DNA from: an uncultured Flavobacteriales bacterium
GTDB taxonomy: Bacteria; Bacteroidota; Bacteroidia; Flavobacteriales_C; GCA-002722245
Direction of reading: 5' to 3'
Assembly (NCBI GenBank): GCA_905182585.1
Contig: CAJJCC010000029.1
Span: 1-40,721, forward strand
Length of the DNA: 40,721 bases
In this document: in pieces, positions 33,220 to 40,721 of the stretch
Layout: every line of letters starts with the position of its first letter
Position numbering within the stretch: the stretch's first letter is position 1
Position numbers and translations under genes: made by a program
The notes under the pieces: model-generated
What the model was told of the DNA's origin: nothing
Database searches by the model: none
Seen by the model: the letters and a program-made list of their open reading frames with translations, nothing else

Positions 33220-34767
33220 TTAATTCAGCTTTTTCAAAATATTTTTAACGTTGACACTTTCACCAATTAGTTTTTCCAAGTGATCAATGGCAACTCTTTC
33301 TTGCTTCATTGTATCTCTTTCTCTAACAGTAACAGTGTTATCTTCTAAAGTTTGATGGTCAACAGTAATACAAAAAGGTGTTCCAATTGCATCTTGCCTT
33401 CTATATCGTTTTCCGATCTGATCTTTTTCCTCATAATAACATTCAAAATCATATTTTAATGCATCTATGATTGCTCTTGCCTTTTCAGGCAAACCATCTT
33501 TTTTAGTTAACGGAAGTACCGCTACTTTATATGGCGCTAAGAAAGAAGGTAATTTAAGAACTGTCCTTTCAGATCCGTCCTCTAGCTTCTCTTCTGTAAA
33601 TGCTGTGCTTAAAACTGCTAAAAACATCCTATCAACTCCGATAGAAGTTTCAACAACATTAGGTATATAGCTTTCGTTTATTTCAGGGTCAAAATACCTT
33701 AATTTCTTTTTTGAGAATTCCTCATGTTGTGATAAATCAAAATTACCTCTTGAATGTACACCTTCTAACTCTTTAAAACCAAAAGGGAATTGAAATTCAA
33801 TATCAGCAGCAGCTTTTGCGTAATGAGCAAGTTTTAAATGATCATGGAACTTATGACTTCCTTCTGGAAATCCTATGGCTCTATGCCATTTCATTCTAGT
33901 TTCTTTCCAGTATTCGTACCATTTGTCTTCCTCACCTGGACGAACGAAAAATTGCATTTCCATTTGTTCAAATTCTCTCATTCTAAAAACAAATTGCCTT
34001 GCAACGATTTCATTTCTAAAAGCCTTACCTATCTGAGCAATTCCAAAAGGAATTTTCATCCTTCCAGTTTTCTGAACATTTAGATAATTCACAAAAATAC
34101 CTTGAGCTGTTTCAGGTCTTAGATAAATTTTAGTTGAGCCGTCAGATAGTGAGCCAATTTCCGTGGAAAACATCAAATTGAACTGACGAACATCTGTCCA
34201 GTTTTTACTTCCAGAAACTGGACATGGAATCTCTAAATCAACAATGAGCTGCTTAAATCCTTCCATATCTTCCTCTTCTTGAACTTTCTTCAAACGAGTT
34301 TCAATACTATTTATTTTTTCAAAATACCCCAATACTCTTGGGTTTGTTGTCTTGAATTCAGTTTCATTAAACGAATCTCCAAATCTTTTCGCTGCTTTTT
34401 TAACTTCTTTGTCAATTTTGGATTCTAATTTATTTTGAATATATTCTTCTACCAGAACATCAGCACGATATCTTTTTTTAGAATCTTTATTGTCAATTAA
34501 TGGATCATTAAAGGCGTCAACGTGGCCTGAAGCTTTCCAGGTTTTAGGATGCATGAAAATAGAGGAATCAATTCCAACTATGTTCTCATTCATCTTAACC
34601 ATTGCATCCCACCAATAATCTTTAATGTTTTTCTTTAATGCAGACCCTGTTTGACCGTAGTCGTAAACTGCACTTAAACCATCATAAATTTCACTAGACT
34701 GGAAAACAAACCCATATTCCTTAGCATGGGAAGTAACTTTCTTGAAAACGTCTTCTTGTGTTGCCAT
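33220..34767 (-). CDS. glyS: Glycine--tRNA ligase (dimeric type)
   Basis: A 515-residue class II synthetase charging tRNA-Gly, of the single-chain alpha2 kind. The chosen start is the ATG at 34765-34767 (MATQEDVFKKVTSHAKEYGF); the longer frame opens with TTG and adds 15 residues foreign to the family. Landmarks are GLSAVYDYGQTGSALKKNIK at the N terminus, YLRPETAQGIFVNYLN, motif 2 FRNEIVARQFVFRMREFEQM, motif 3 SIGVDRMFLAVL, and an anticodon-binding domain from about residue 405 (APYKVAVLPLTKKDGLPEKA). Length is normal. It stands alone, divergent from the porP/gld genes and closed by a strong terminator. Confidence 0.96.
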   Translation of the reverse strand: MATQEDVFKKVTSHAKEYGFVFQSSEIYDGLSAVYDYGQTGSALKKNIKDYWWDAMVKMNENIVGIDSSIFMHPKTWKASGHVDAFNDPLIDNKDSKKRYRADVLVEEYIQNKLESKIDKEVKKAAKRFGDSFNETEFKTTNPRVLGYFEKINSIETRLKKVQEEEDMEGFKQLIVDLEIPCPVSGSKNWTDVRQFNLMFSTEIGSLSDGSTKIYLRPETAQGIFVNYLNVQKTGRMKIPFGIAQIGKAFRNEIVARQFVFRMREFEQMEMQFFVRPGEEDKWYEYWKETRMKWHRAIGFPEGSHKFHDHLKLAHYAKAAADIEFQFPFGFKELEGVHSRGNFDLSQHEEFSKKKLRYFDPEINESYIPNVVETSIGVDRMFLAVLSTAFTEEKLEDGSERTVLKLPSFLAPYKVAVLPLTKKDGLPEKARAIIDALKYDFECYYEEKDQIGKRYRRQDAIGTPFCITVDHQTLEDNTVTVRERDTMKQERVAIDHLEKLIGESVNVKNILKKLN

Positions 34768-34932
34768 ATTGCAAAAATAGAATATTATTGCTTGTTTACA
34801 TTGTCTAATCAAAATACAATAAGGTTAAAATGAAAAAAACTGTGACTTTTTGATAAATCTGCATTATGATTATTGAAAGGGTATTTAAAATACCAAACAT
34901 TCACAATTTTCAGAAGTTAAAAATTTTTAAAT

Positions 34933-34963
34933 TTTGTTGCCAAAAAAAATATGATTAGTTTTA
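34933..34963 (+). promoter_or_regulatory. Candidate promoter for the porP/sprF-gld genes
   Basis: TTTG (34933-34936), a 19-nt spacer and TAGTTTTA (34956-34963) resemble the -33/-7 elements, with one mismatch in the -7 box. It lies about 50 nt before the chosen start of the PorP/SprF-like gene. Confidence 0.35.
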
Positions 34964-35012
34964 TTGGTTGTTTGTAGTGTGTGTTTGGGATTGTAAACAA
35001 AAAGTAATTAGT

Positions 35013-36011
35013 ATGAAAAGGGTCTTATTAGCAGCAATAGCTTTAGTTTTCACACTTGTGGGGAGCGCTCAACAGGATGCGCAGTTTTCTCAAAACATGT
35101 TTTTGAATAATGCAATCAACCCAGGAGCTACAGGTATTAAAGGAATGCATTGCTTTAATCTTATTGCTCGAGAGCAATGGTTGGGATTTGAAGGAAGGCC
35201 TGAAACAGGAATGTTAAATTACAGTGGTGTAGTTCAGAATTTTGGTATAGGTGCTGTAATTGTTTATGATAAAATTGGATTCGAGCAAAATGTCGATTTC
35301 AAAATAAATGGTTCATATCATTTAAACATCGGAGATGGGAAGTTAGGTCTTGGATTAGATTTAGGATTCTTACAAAAAGGATTTTCTGGTGAAATAAAAG
35401 CGGTTAATATCAATGACGGTTTAGTTGCTGGTTTATCCGGTACTTCAGATGTCGCTTTTGATTTAGGTGCTGGGGCTTTTTATTATGTTCCTGAAAAATT
35501 ATATTTTGGAATATCGGGTCAAAAGCTTTTGCCACAAAAGCATTCATTGAGTAATACAAACCTTAAGGTTCGGCCACATGGCTACATTACAGCAGGTTAT
35601 TATCATGGTATTCCGGCCACGAGATTAGTACTTAAACCAAATATGTTAGTCAAAACGGATTTATCAACAACTCAATTAGATGTTAATTTGACTGCTGAAT
35701 ATAATAAATCGTTTTGGTTGGGAGCAGGTTATAGAGTTCAAGATGCAGTTGTAGCAAATTTTGGTTTCAACTATTACATGAAAAATAATGGAGTAAAATC
35801 ACCAAACCCTTTAAAAGTAGGGATTGCTTACGATTTTACAACCCAAAGTTTAGGGGATGGAGGGGAATTTACTTTTTGGAAAGATGGACAAGTAAATGAT
35901 ACTAAAAGAAACAACAGAAGTTTTGGTTCAGTTGAGTTATACTTGGGTTATTGCATAATTCCTCGTCCAATTCCAGATTTTGATACTTATGTTGATCCAT
36001 TATTCCTTTAG
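35013..36011 (+). CDS. PorP/SprF family type IX secretion membrane protein
   Basis: The ATG at 35013 gives 332 residues beginning MKRVLLAAIALVFTLVGSAQ, a signal peptide; the longer frame adds 15 unlikely residues. Mature QDAQFSQNMFLNNAINPGAT and the following NLIAREQWLGFEGRPET are the hallmarks of PorP/SprF outer-membrane proteins, a roughly 300-residue barrel that works with the type IX secretion system and surface adhesins. Its position directly before gldKLMN supports a structural role in the T9SS rather than a cargo-specific SprF. The 126-nt gap to gldK leaves room for a second promoter, though none is convincing. Confidence 0.9.
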   Translation: MKRVLLAAIALVFTLVGSAQQDAQFSQNMFLNNAINPGATGIKGMHCFNLIAREQWLGFEGRPETGMLNYSGVVQNFGIGAVIVYDKIGFEQNVDFKINGSYHLNIGDGKLGLGLDLGFLQKGFSGEIKAVNINDGLVAGLSGTSDVAFDLGAGAFYYVPEKLYFGISGQKLLPQKHSLSNTNLKVRPHGYITAGYYHGIPATRLVLKPNMLVKTDLSTTQLDVNLTAEYNKSFWLGAGYRVQDAVVANFGFNYYMKNNGVKSPNPLKVGIAYDFTTQSLGDGGEFTFWKDGQVNDTKRNNRSFGSVELYLGYCIIPRPIPDFDTYVDPLFL

Positions 36012-36137
36012 GGAATTGGTGTAACTAATGTTTTTTTGGCGTTAATTGTTTTTTATTTCGTGTGTGTTACGAATGTAAAGTTGATTTTTTAGAAAAAATG
36101 TTTTAATTTTCCGCTTGCGGATTTAAACTAGTGATGT

Positions 36138-37487
36138 ATGAGAAAGTTACTTTTAGGTTGTGTTTTACTTACTACGGTACTGATTACAAGTTGTAGTCCT
36201 GCTGGTAACGGTGAATTAGTAGGTACAGGTAGAGAACCCTTTTTCCAAGAGGATCCATTTGGAATGTTGTTCATTCCACTAGGGTCATTTCACATGGGGC
36301 CTAGTGATCAAGAAGTCACTTTCGCTTTGGCATCTCAGAAAAAAGTTGTTTCTATCCAGTCATTCTACATGGATGAAACTGAAATTACAAATGATGAATA
36401 TCGTCAGTTTGTTTATCACGTGAGAGATTCGTTAGCTTTAACAATTTTAGCTGAAGACGAGCCTGATAAATTTTTCTATGATGAAGGAGAATTTGCCCAA
36501 AGGTTAAATTGGAGAAGAGTTCCTTGGGAAAATGAAGATTACGCAGAATTATTAGGTCAGTTATATTATGGTGAAAATGATGAACGTTTTTATAAAAGAG
36601 CCCAATTAGACGCACGTAAATTTAATTTCGAGTATTGGTGGATTGATTTTAAAACTGCTTCTGGAAAAGTAAATAGATTTAATCATCCCAATATAGACGA
36701 AGCATCTGCGTCTTCTGAATCTTGGAAATATGGTGAAGGAATTACAGATAGAAGTGAATTTATAAAAAGAGAGGTTATAAATGTTTACCCAGATACTTTA
36801 TCTTGGGTTCATGATTTCACATATTCATGGAATGAACCGATGACTCAAATGTATTTTTGGCATCCAGTTTATGATCATTACCCAGTAGTAGGTGTGTCAT
36901 GGAAACAAGCAACAGCTTTTTGTATTTGGAGAACTCATTTGATGAATGACTTTAGAAATTCAAGAGGTAAAGTAATTGTAAATGATTTCCGTTTACCAAC
37001 TGAAGCTGAATGGGAATATGCTTCAAGAGGTAATTTTGATCAATCACCATACCCATGGGGTGGACCTTATATCCGTAATAGAAGAGGTTGTTTCTTAGGA
37101 AACTTTAAGCCATTAAGAGGTAACTATGTTGATGATGGTGGTATGCACACAATTGTTGTTGCACATTATTGGCCTAATGGATTTGGATTATATGATATGG
37201 CAGGAAATGTTTCTGAATGGACTGCAAACTCTTACGAAGAGGCGGCATACAATTTTGCTCATGATTATAATATGGATTATAGATATGAAGCAACAGATAA
37301 TGATCCTCCAGTTTTAAAAAGAAAAGTAATTCGTGGTGGTTCTTGGAAAGATATAGGATATTATATGCAAACAGGTGCCAGAACTTATGAATACCAAGAT
37401 ACTGCTAAGTGTTATGTTGGATACAGATGTGTTGAAACATACCTTGGTCGTAAGAAAGGAGATACTAGAGATTCTCAAGTATATTAA
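36138..37487 (+). CDS. gldK: Gliding motility / T9SS lipoprotein GldK
   Basis: A 449-residue lipoprotein with lipobox VLITSC (C19). The mature part has the formylglycine-generating-enzyme/sulfatase-modifying fold, visible in MLFIPLGSFHMGPSDQEV, SFYMDETEITNDEYRQFVYH, FRLPTEAEWEYASRG, GLYDMAGNVSEWTANSY and KVIRGGSWKDIGY. GldK (PorK) forms the periplasmic ring with GldN beneath the outer membrane and uses this fold structurally, not enzymatically. Order and length match the gldKLMN operon. The short palindrome CCGCTTGCGG lies 18 nt before the ATG. Confidence 0.95.
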   Translation: MRKLLLGCVLLTTVLITSCSPAGNGELVGTGREPFFQEDPFGMLFIPLGSFHMGPSDQEVTFALASQKKVVSIQSFYMDETEITNDEYRQFVYHVRDSLALTILAEDEPDKFFYDEGEFAQRLNWRRVPWENEDYAELLGQLYYGENDERFYKRAQLDARKFNFEYWWIDFKTASGKVNRFNHPNIDEASASSESWKYGEGITDRSEFIKREVINVYPDTLSWVHDFTYSWNEPMTQMYFWHPVYDHYPVVGVSWKQATAFCIWRTHLMNDFRNSRGKVIVNDFRLPTEAEWEYASRGNFDQSPYPWGGPYIRNRRGCFLGNFKPLRGNYVDDGGMHTIVVAHYWPNGFGLYDMAGNVSEWTANSYEEAAYNFAHDYNMDYRYEATDNDPPVLKRKVIRGGSWKDIGYYMQTGARTYEYQDTAKCYVGYRCVETYLGRKKGDTRDSQVY

Positions 37488-37585
37488 TCTTTTCAAAACA
37501 CCATTCTATGGTGACCAAATTTAGACTTTTAATTAAGTACACTATATTTTAATCATTATTGTTAATCTTTTAAATCAGTTCAGTT

Positions 37586-38434
37586 ATGTCAGGAAGTTAC
37601 AAAAAGAAAAAATTTATGAATATGGTTACGGGGTTTGGTGCAGCCATCGTAATTATTGGAGCTATGTTTAAGATTCAGCATTGGCCTGGAGCTACACCTG
37701 CACTTATCGGTGGATTAACTGTTGAGGCAGTATTATTTATTTTAGGAGCCTTTGAACCACCACACATGGAAACAGATTGGTCATTGGTTTATCCAGAATT
37801 AGCAATGTCTCATGACGGTGAAGATGAATTAGATGCACATACAGATGATGAAGAGGCAGATGCTACTATAACAACTGCTGTTTCTGCAGGAGATTCTAAC
37901 GGAGATCAAGTTTCACAGAAATTAGATCAAATGTTAATGGATGCGAATGTAGGTTCTGAGTTGATTGAGTCTTTAGGAGAAGGATTAAGAAACTTTGGTG
38001 AAACTGCTCAAAGTTTAAATACTGTTGGTACTGCAAGTCAAGCTACTGAAGGGTTAGTTGCTTCTTTAGAAGGTGCTTCTCAAAATGTTGATAAAATGTC
38101 TGACGCTTACTCTAAGGCTTCTGATTCATTAACTGAAATTACGGATCTTAAAGGAGAAGGTACTTCATACGCTGAACAATTAGTTTCTATGACTAAAAAT
38201 TTAGGAGAATTGAACGGTGTTTATGAACAACAAATTGAAGCAAACAATAGCGGAATGAAGTTGTCTGCAGATGTTCAAACAAACATTAACGAGTTATTAA
38301 CTAACTTGAGTGATTCTGTTGAGGATACTAAACGATATAAAACTGAAGTTGCCGCATTAGGGGAGAACTTATCTAAACTAAACACTGTTTATGGTAATAT
38401 GTTATCTGCAATGAGTATTGGCGGACAAGCATAA
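37586..38434 (+). CDS. gldL: Gliding motility / T9SS motor protein GldL
   Basis: A 282-residue inner-membrane protein. Two helices are evident, about residues 12-30 (NMVTGFGAAIVIIGAMFKI) and 37-56 (TPALIGGLTVEAVLFILGAF). The buried E47 and E57 keep the ten-residue spacing of the essential glutamates of F. johnsoniae GldL, and K29 and H32 match the polar residues of its first helix. The long C-terminal cytoplasmic part is acidic then coiled (LDAHTDDEEADATITTAVSA, later LTEITDLKGEGTSYAEQLV). With GldM it forms the proton-driven rotary motor that powers secretion and gliding. It lies 98 nt after gldK and 45 nt before gldM. Confidence 0.95.
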   Translation: MSGSYKKKKFMNMVTGFGAAIVIIGAMFKIQHWPGATPALIGGLTVEAVLFILGAFEPPHMETDWSLVYPELAMSHDGEDELDAHTDDEEADATITTAVSAGDSNGDQVSQKLDQMLMDANVGSELIESLGEGLRNFGETAQSLNTVGTASQATEGLVASLEGASQNVDKMSDAYSKASDSLTEITDLKGEGTSYAEQLVSMTKNLGELNGVYEQQIEANNSGMKLSADVQTNINELLTNLSDSVEDTKRYKTEVAALGENLSKLNTVYGNMLSAMSIGGQA

Positions 38435-38479
38435 TCAAAATTTATAAAAAATATTTTTTAACCTAAAAATTAAGTAATT

Positions 38480-40156
38480 ATGGGAGGAGGTGGAACCCCA
38501 AGGCAACAGATGGTTGGTATGATGTACCTTGTACTACTTGCAATGTTAGCAATGAACGCGTCAAAAAGTTTATTGAATGCATTCGTAATGTTAGAAAATG
38601 GTATTAACAAAACCGTTAACAATTTTGCAAATGCAAATGATTCATTTTACAATACAATCCGAAAAGCTGCAGCTTCAAGTCCAGCTTATCAAGTGAAACT
38701 TGATGAGGCATTGGAACTGAAAAAGAAGGCCGATGAAGTTGTTGCGTTAATCGCAGACGATAAAATAAAGTTGACTTCAGGGTTGATTTTAACTGGACTA
38801 GCTGATACTGTAAATGGTGGATTAAAACCGTTTTTAGATGATGGTGGAATTCCATTAAACAAGGATAACCAAGATTTAGGAGCTCAATATTATGTTCCAG
38901 GTGGTGCTCCAAGTAAGTTCGGGAAAGCTTTAACGAAGGCTGTTGATGAATTCAGAGATTTAGTAATTAAAACTATAGATAGTGATGGTGATTCAGAAAA
39001 CGATTATTTATTAGCTAGATATGAAAAGCTACTAGATACATCTATAAAGCCGGATCCAAATGATCCGAGTGTTAAAACCACATTCGCTTCTAGGGTTTCA
39101 GAACATTTACCTTTAGCATCTGTAACAGCTAACCTTACTTTATATCAATCATATATAAGAAATGCAGAAGCCGATGTTGTTGGTCATATTGCATCTAAAA
39201 TGGATGGTGAAGGTATGGTCGTTGATAAATCAATTGGTTTAGTGAATTTTGATAATGGGTACGTTTTGAAAAGTGATAGTGTTAGTGCTGAAATTTATTT
39301 AGCAGCCTATAACAGTAAATCAAGTTCAGAAATTATCATTGGAGAAGTTGATACAGTGAAATTTGGCGGAAAAATGCAAATGACAGTTCCTCCTGGTCAA
39401 GTTGCTAAAGCGCCTATGTTAAGTGTTAGTAATACACTTAAATCTAATAATGGAGCAGCTACTTGGTCTACTATTGCTGATGAAACTGGTGTTCATTTTG
39501 TAACAGGTGTGATTAAGAATGTTTCCTCTAAAGGAACTTTTTTCACAAGATTCAAATCAAGTTACATGGTTGCAGAACCATCCGCAACAGTAGCCGCTAC
39601 GAAGATGTCAGTGTTTTATGTTGGTGTACCTAATCCTGTTAGTGTTTCTGCCCCAGGAGTATCAGTTACTGATATTGAAGTATCCGCTCCAGGTTTATCC
39701 TTTAAAGAAGATAAAAAAGGTGGTTCTTATATTGTTAGACCTAGTAAGGCTACAAATAAGAAAGGAGTAGATGTTGTCGTTAAAAATAAAAAGACTGGAG
39801 CTATTTTAGGAAAAAGTAACTTCCGTGTTAAGAGACTTCCCGATCCTGCTGCTTCTGTTTTGGGATCTAAAGAGGGATTAATTTCTAAAGGAAAGTTAAG
39901 AGCAATCTCTAAAGTAGATGCCAAAATGGAGAACTTTGATTTTGATTTAAGTGTTAGTGTTCAACAGTTTACTTTAACAGTGAAATTAGGGACGGATTTA
40001 ATGTCTTTTAAAGCTAAAGGAAATAAATTGACACCTGCAATGAAAAAAGTTCTTACAAAAGTAGGAAGAGGTTCAAGAATTTACTTTGAAGATATAAAGG
40101 TGAAAATGCCAGGTGGTGCTCGTAAAGTACCTTCTTTAATTTTTAAAGTTAGGTAG
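38480..40156 (+). CDS. gldM: Gliding motility / T9SS motor protein GldM
   Basis: A 558-residue protein with a short cytoplasmic N terminus (MGGGGTPRQQ), a single membrane helix (about 12-32, VGMMYLVLLAMLAMNASKSL) and a long periplasmic part. R8 corresponds to the arginine near the membrane that in known GldLM structures faces the GldL glutamates. The periplasmic region carries the expected helical and Ig-like domains, with repeated strand patterns such as PNPVSVSAPGVSVTDIEVSA, ending with VPSLIFKVR. It transmits motor rotation to the GldKN ring. The gene is followed by a 12-bp hairpin before gldN. Confidence 0.95.
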   Translation: MGGGGTPRQQMVGMMYLVLLAMLAMNASKSLLNAFVMLENGINKTVNNFANANDSFYNTIRKAAASSPAYQVKLDEALELKKKADEVVALIADDKIKLTSGLILTGLADTVNGGLKPFLDDGGIPLNKDNQDLGAQYYVPGGAPSKFGKALTKAVDEFRDLVIKTIDSDGDSENDYLLARYEKLLDTSIKPDPNDPSVKTTFASRVSEHLPLASVTANLTLYQSYIRNAEADVVGHIASKMDGEGMVVDKSIGLVNFDNGYVLKSDSVSAEIYLAAYNSKSSSEIIIGEVDTVKFGGKMQMTVPPGQVAKAPMLSVSNTLKSNNGAATWSTIADETGVHFVTGVIKNVSSKGTFFTRFKSSYMVAEPSATVAATKMSVFYVGVPNPVSVSAPGVSVTDIEVSAPGLSFKEDKKGGSYIVRPSKATNKKGVDVVVKNKKTGAILGKSNFRVKRLPDPAASVLGSKEGLISKGKLRAISKVDAKMENFDFDLSVSVQQFTLTVKLGTDLMSFKAKGNKLTPAMKKVLTKVGRGSRIYFEDIKVKMPGGARKVPSLIFKVR

Positions 40157-40168
40157 TAATAAAATTTC

Positions 40169-40204
40169 AACCTTCTGTACCCGTATGTGTACAGAAGGTT
40201 TTAC
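40169..40204 (+). terminator. Hairpin between gldM and gldN
   Basis: A perfect 12-bp stem (AACCTTCTGTAC / GTACAGAAGGTT) with an 8-nt loop starts 12 nt after the gldM stop and is followed by TTTACTTTTTA. It looks like a leaky terminator or an mRNA-stabilising hairpin inside the operon. Confidence 0.6.
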
Positions 40205-40221
40205 TTTTTAAAGTGTGTGTT

Positions 40222-40721
40222 ATGAAATCTATTAAGTTAATTGCTGGTTTAGTTTTGTTAGGAGTGTTTTCTTCTAATGAATCCGCTGCTCAAGATATCT
40301 TAGATGGTACTTATGTAAGAGAACACCGTGTTTCTAAAAGGGTAATTCCTTACTCTCCATTAAGAGAGGCAGATGTCATGTGGATGAAAAGAATCTGGAG
40401 AGTTCTTGATTTAAGAGAGAAGATTAATCATCCATTATATTTCCCAACGGAAAAAATAATGGATCGTCAGAGCATGACTCAATTAATTTATGAAGCTGTT
40501 ACCAACCCCGCTGCTTTGGTCACTATTACACCTTATGATGTTTTAGATGATGAGTTTACAGTTAGATTAACGGTTGCAGAGGTTGAGCAAAAAACAACAA
40601 AAATTGATACTGAATATGTTGAAGATGAAAATGGGGATTTAAAACCACTTCCTATAAAGGAAGATTTTGCTCCGCATGCTGTTAAGAGATATAGATTAAA
40701 AGAAGAGTGGTTTTTTGATAA
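40222..40721 (+). CDS. gldN: Gliding motility / T9SS protein GldN (3' end outside window)
   Basis: The frame opens at ATG 40222 and runs open to the window edge, 166 full codons. A signal peptide (IKLIAGLVLLGVFSSNESAAQ) is followed by DILDGTYVREHRVSKRVIPY, READVMWMKRIWRVLDLREK and NHPLYFPTEKIMDRQSMTQL, the conserved opening of GldN/PorN. GldN is the periplasmic partner of GldK in the T9SS ring. It lies 65 nt after gldM, with the hairpin at 40169-40204 in the gap. Confidence 0.94.
   Translation, partial: MKSIKLIAGLVLLGVFSSNESAAQDILDGTYVREHRVSKRVIPYSPLREADVMWMKRIWRVLDLREKINHPLYFPTEKIMDRQSMTQLIYEAVTNPAALVTITPYDVLDDEFTVRLTVAEVEQKTTKIDTEYVEDENGDLKPLPIKEDFAPHAVKRYRLKEEWFFD

Noticed and set aside
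34768-34812. TTG-started extension of glycyl-tRNA synthetase
   Set aside because: The extra 15 residues are unlike the family, while an ATG at 34767 gives the normal N terminus.
36111-36120. CCGCTTGCGG palindrome before gldK as an operator
   Set aside because: It is a single 10-bp palindrome with no second copy or known match, so it is noted with the gene only.
37126-37317. Methionine- and isoleucine-rich frame inside gldK
   Set aside because: It is a frame-shifted reading of gldK; the composition is that of an out-of-frame AT-rich gene.
37499-37513. CACCAT/ATGGTG hairpin after gldK
   Set aside because: The stem is only 6 bp and lacks a following T run, so it is too weak to call a terminator.

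Overview
The window is an AT-rich stretch of a Bacteroidota chromosome, most likely order Flavobacteriales and possibly near Crocinitomicaceae/Fluviicola (inferred from gene content and order, not from a search). Support for this comes from a type IX secretion/gliding operon (porP/sprF-like, gldK, gldL, gldM, gldN), DUF6089 proteins, paired OmpH/Skp genes behind bamA, the coaX-OMP-TPR-lptC-CNNM-PPIase order, and several promoter candidates of the Bacteroidota TAnnTTTG type. Almost everything is core genome. I see no tRNA, rRNA, CRISPR array, phage gene or intact insertion sequence.

Layout: (1) 1-1.9 kb, minus: a partial B12-binding radical SAM enzyme coupled to an omega-amidase-like nitrilase. 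(2) 2.0-11.2 kb, minus: an envelope-biogenesis block read CBS protein, small Omp85 protein, NAD kinase, two DUF6089 proteins, UppS, BamA and two Skp/OmpH chaperones, with at least two internal promoter candidates and an internal terminator-like hairpin. (3) 11.3-20.4 kb, plus: pdxJ, an alpha/beta hydrolase, a DPM1-like glycosyltransferase, dihydroorotase, lepA and secA. (4) 20.4-20.7 kb: a 316-bp gap with no recognised gene. (5) 20.7-29.5 kb, minus: manC, coaX, an outer-membrane protein, a TPR-like protein, lptC, a 65-residue membrane protein, a CNNM/CBS/CorC (GldE-like) protein and a SurA/PpiD-like isomerase, many with overlapping ends. (6) 29.6-32.1 kb, plus: a 42-residue lipoprotein, an SprT-like metalloprotein, a Tas-like aldo/keto reductase and murI. 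(7) 32.2-34.8 kb, minus: an unknown exported protein and glycyl-tRNA synthetase. (8) 35.0-40.7 kb, plus: porP/sprF-like and gldKLM, then the start of gldN.

Functionally the window is dominated by envelope work. UppS makes the lipid carrier, SecA exports, Skp/SurA-like chaperones and BamA fold outer-membrane proteins, LptC serves LPS transport, ManC and the DPM1-like enzyme supply mannosyl donors, MurI feeds peptidoglycan, and GldKLMN with PorP/SprF forms the T9SS motor and core.

I found no convincing undescribed system. The items most worth a second look are local: a hairpin directly before a DUF6089 start codon and another between gldM and gldN, a lepA promoter box that implies a leaderless mRNA, a short ORF overlapping the secA start, six probable non-ATG starts, a CX4CX2C radical-SAM motif, and a dihydroorotase with Q in place of the first metal-binding His.
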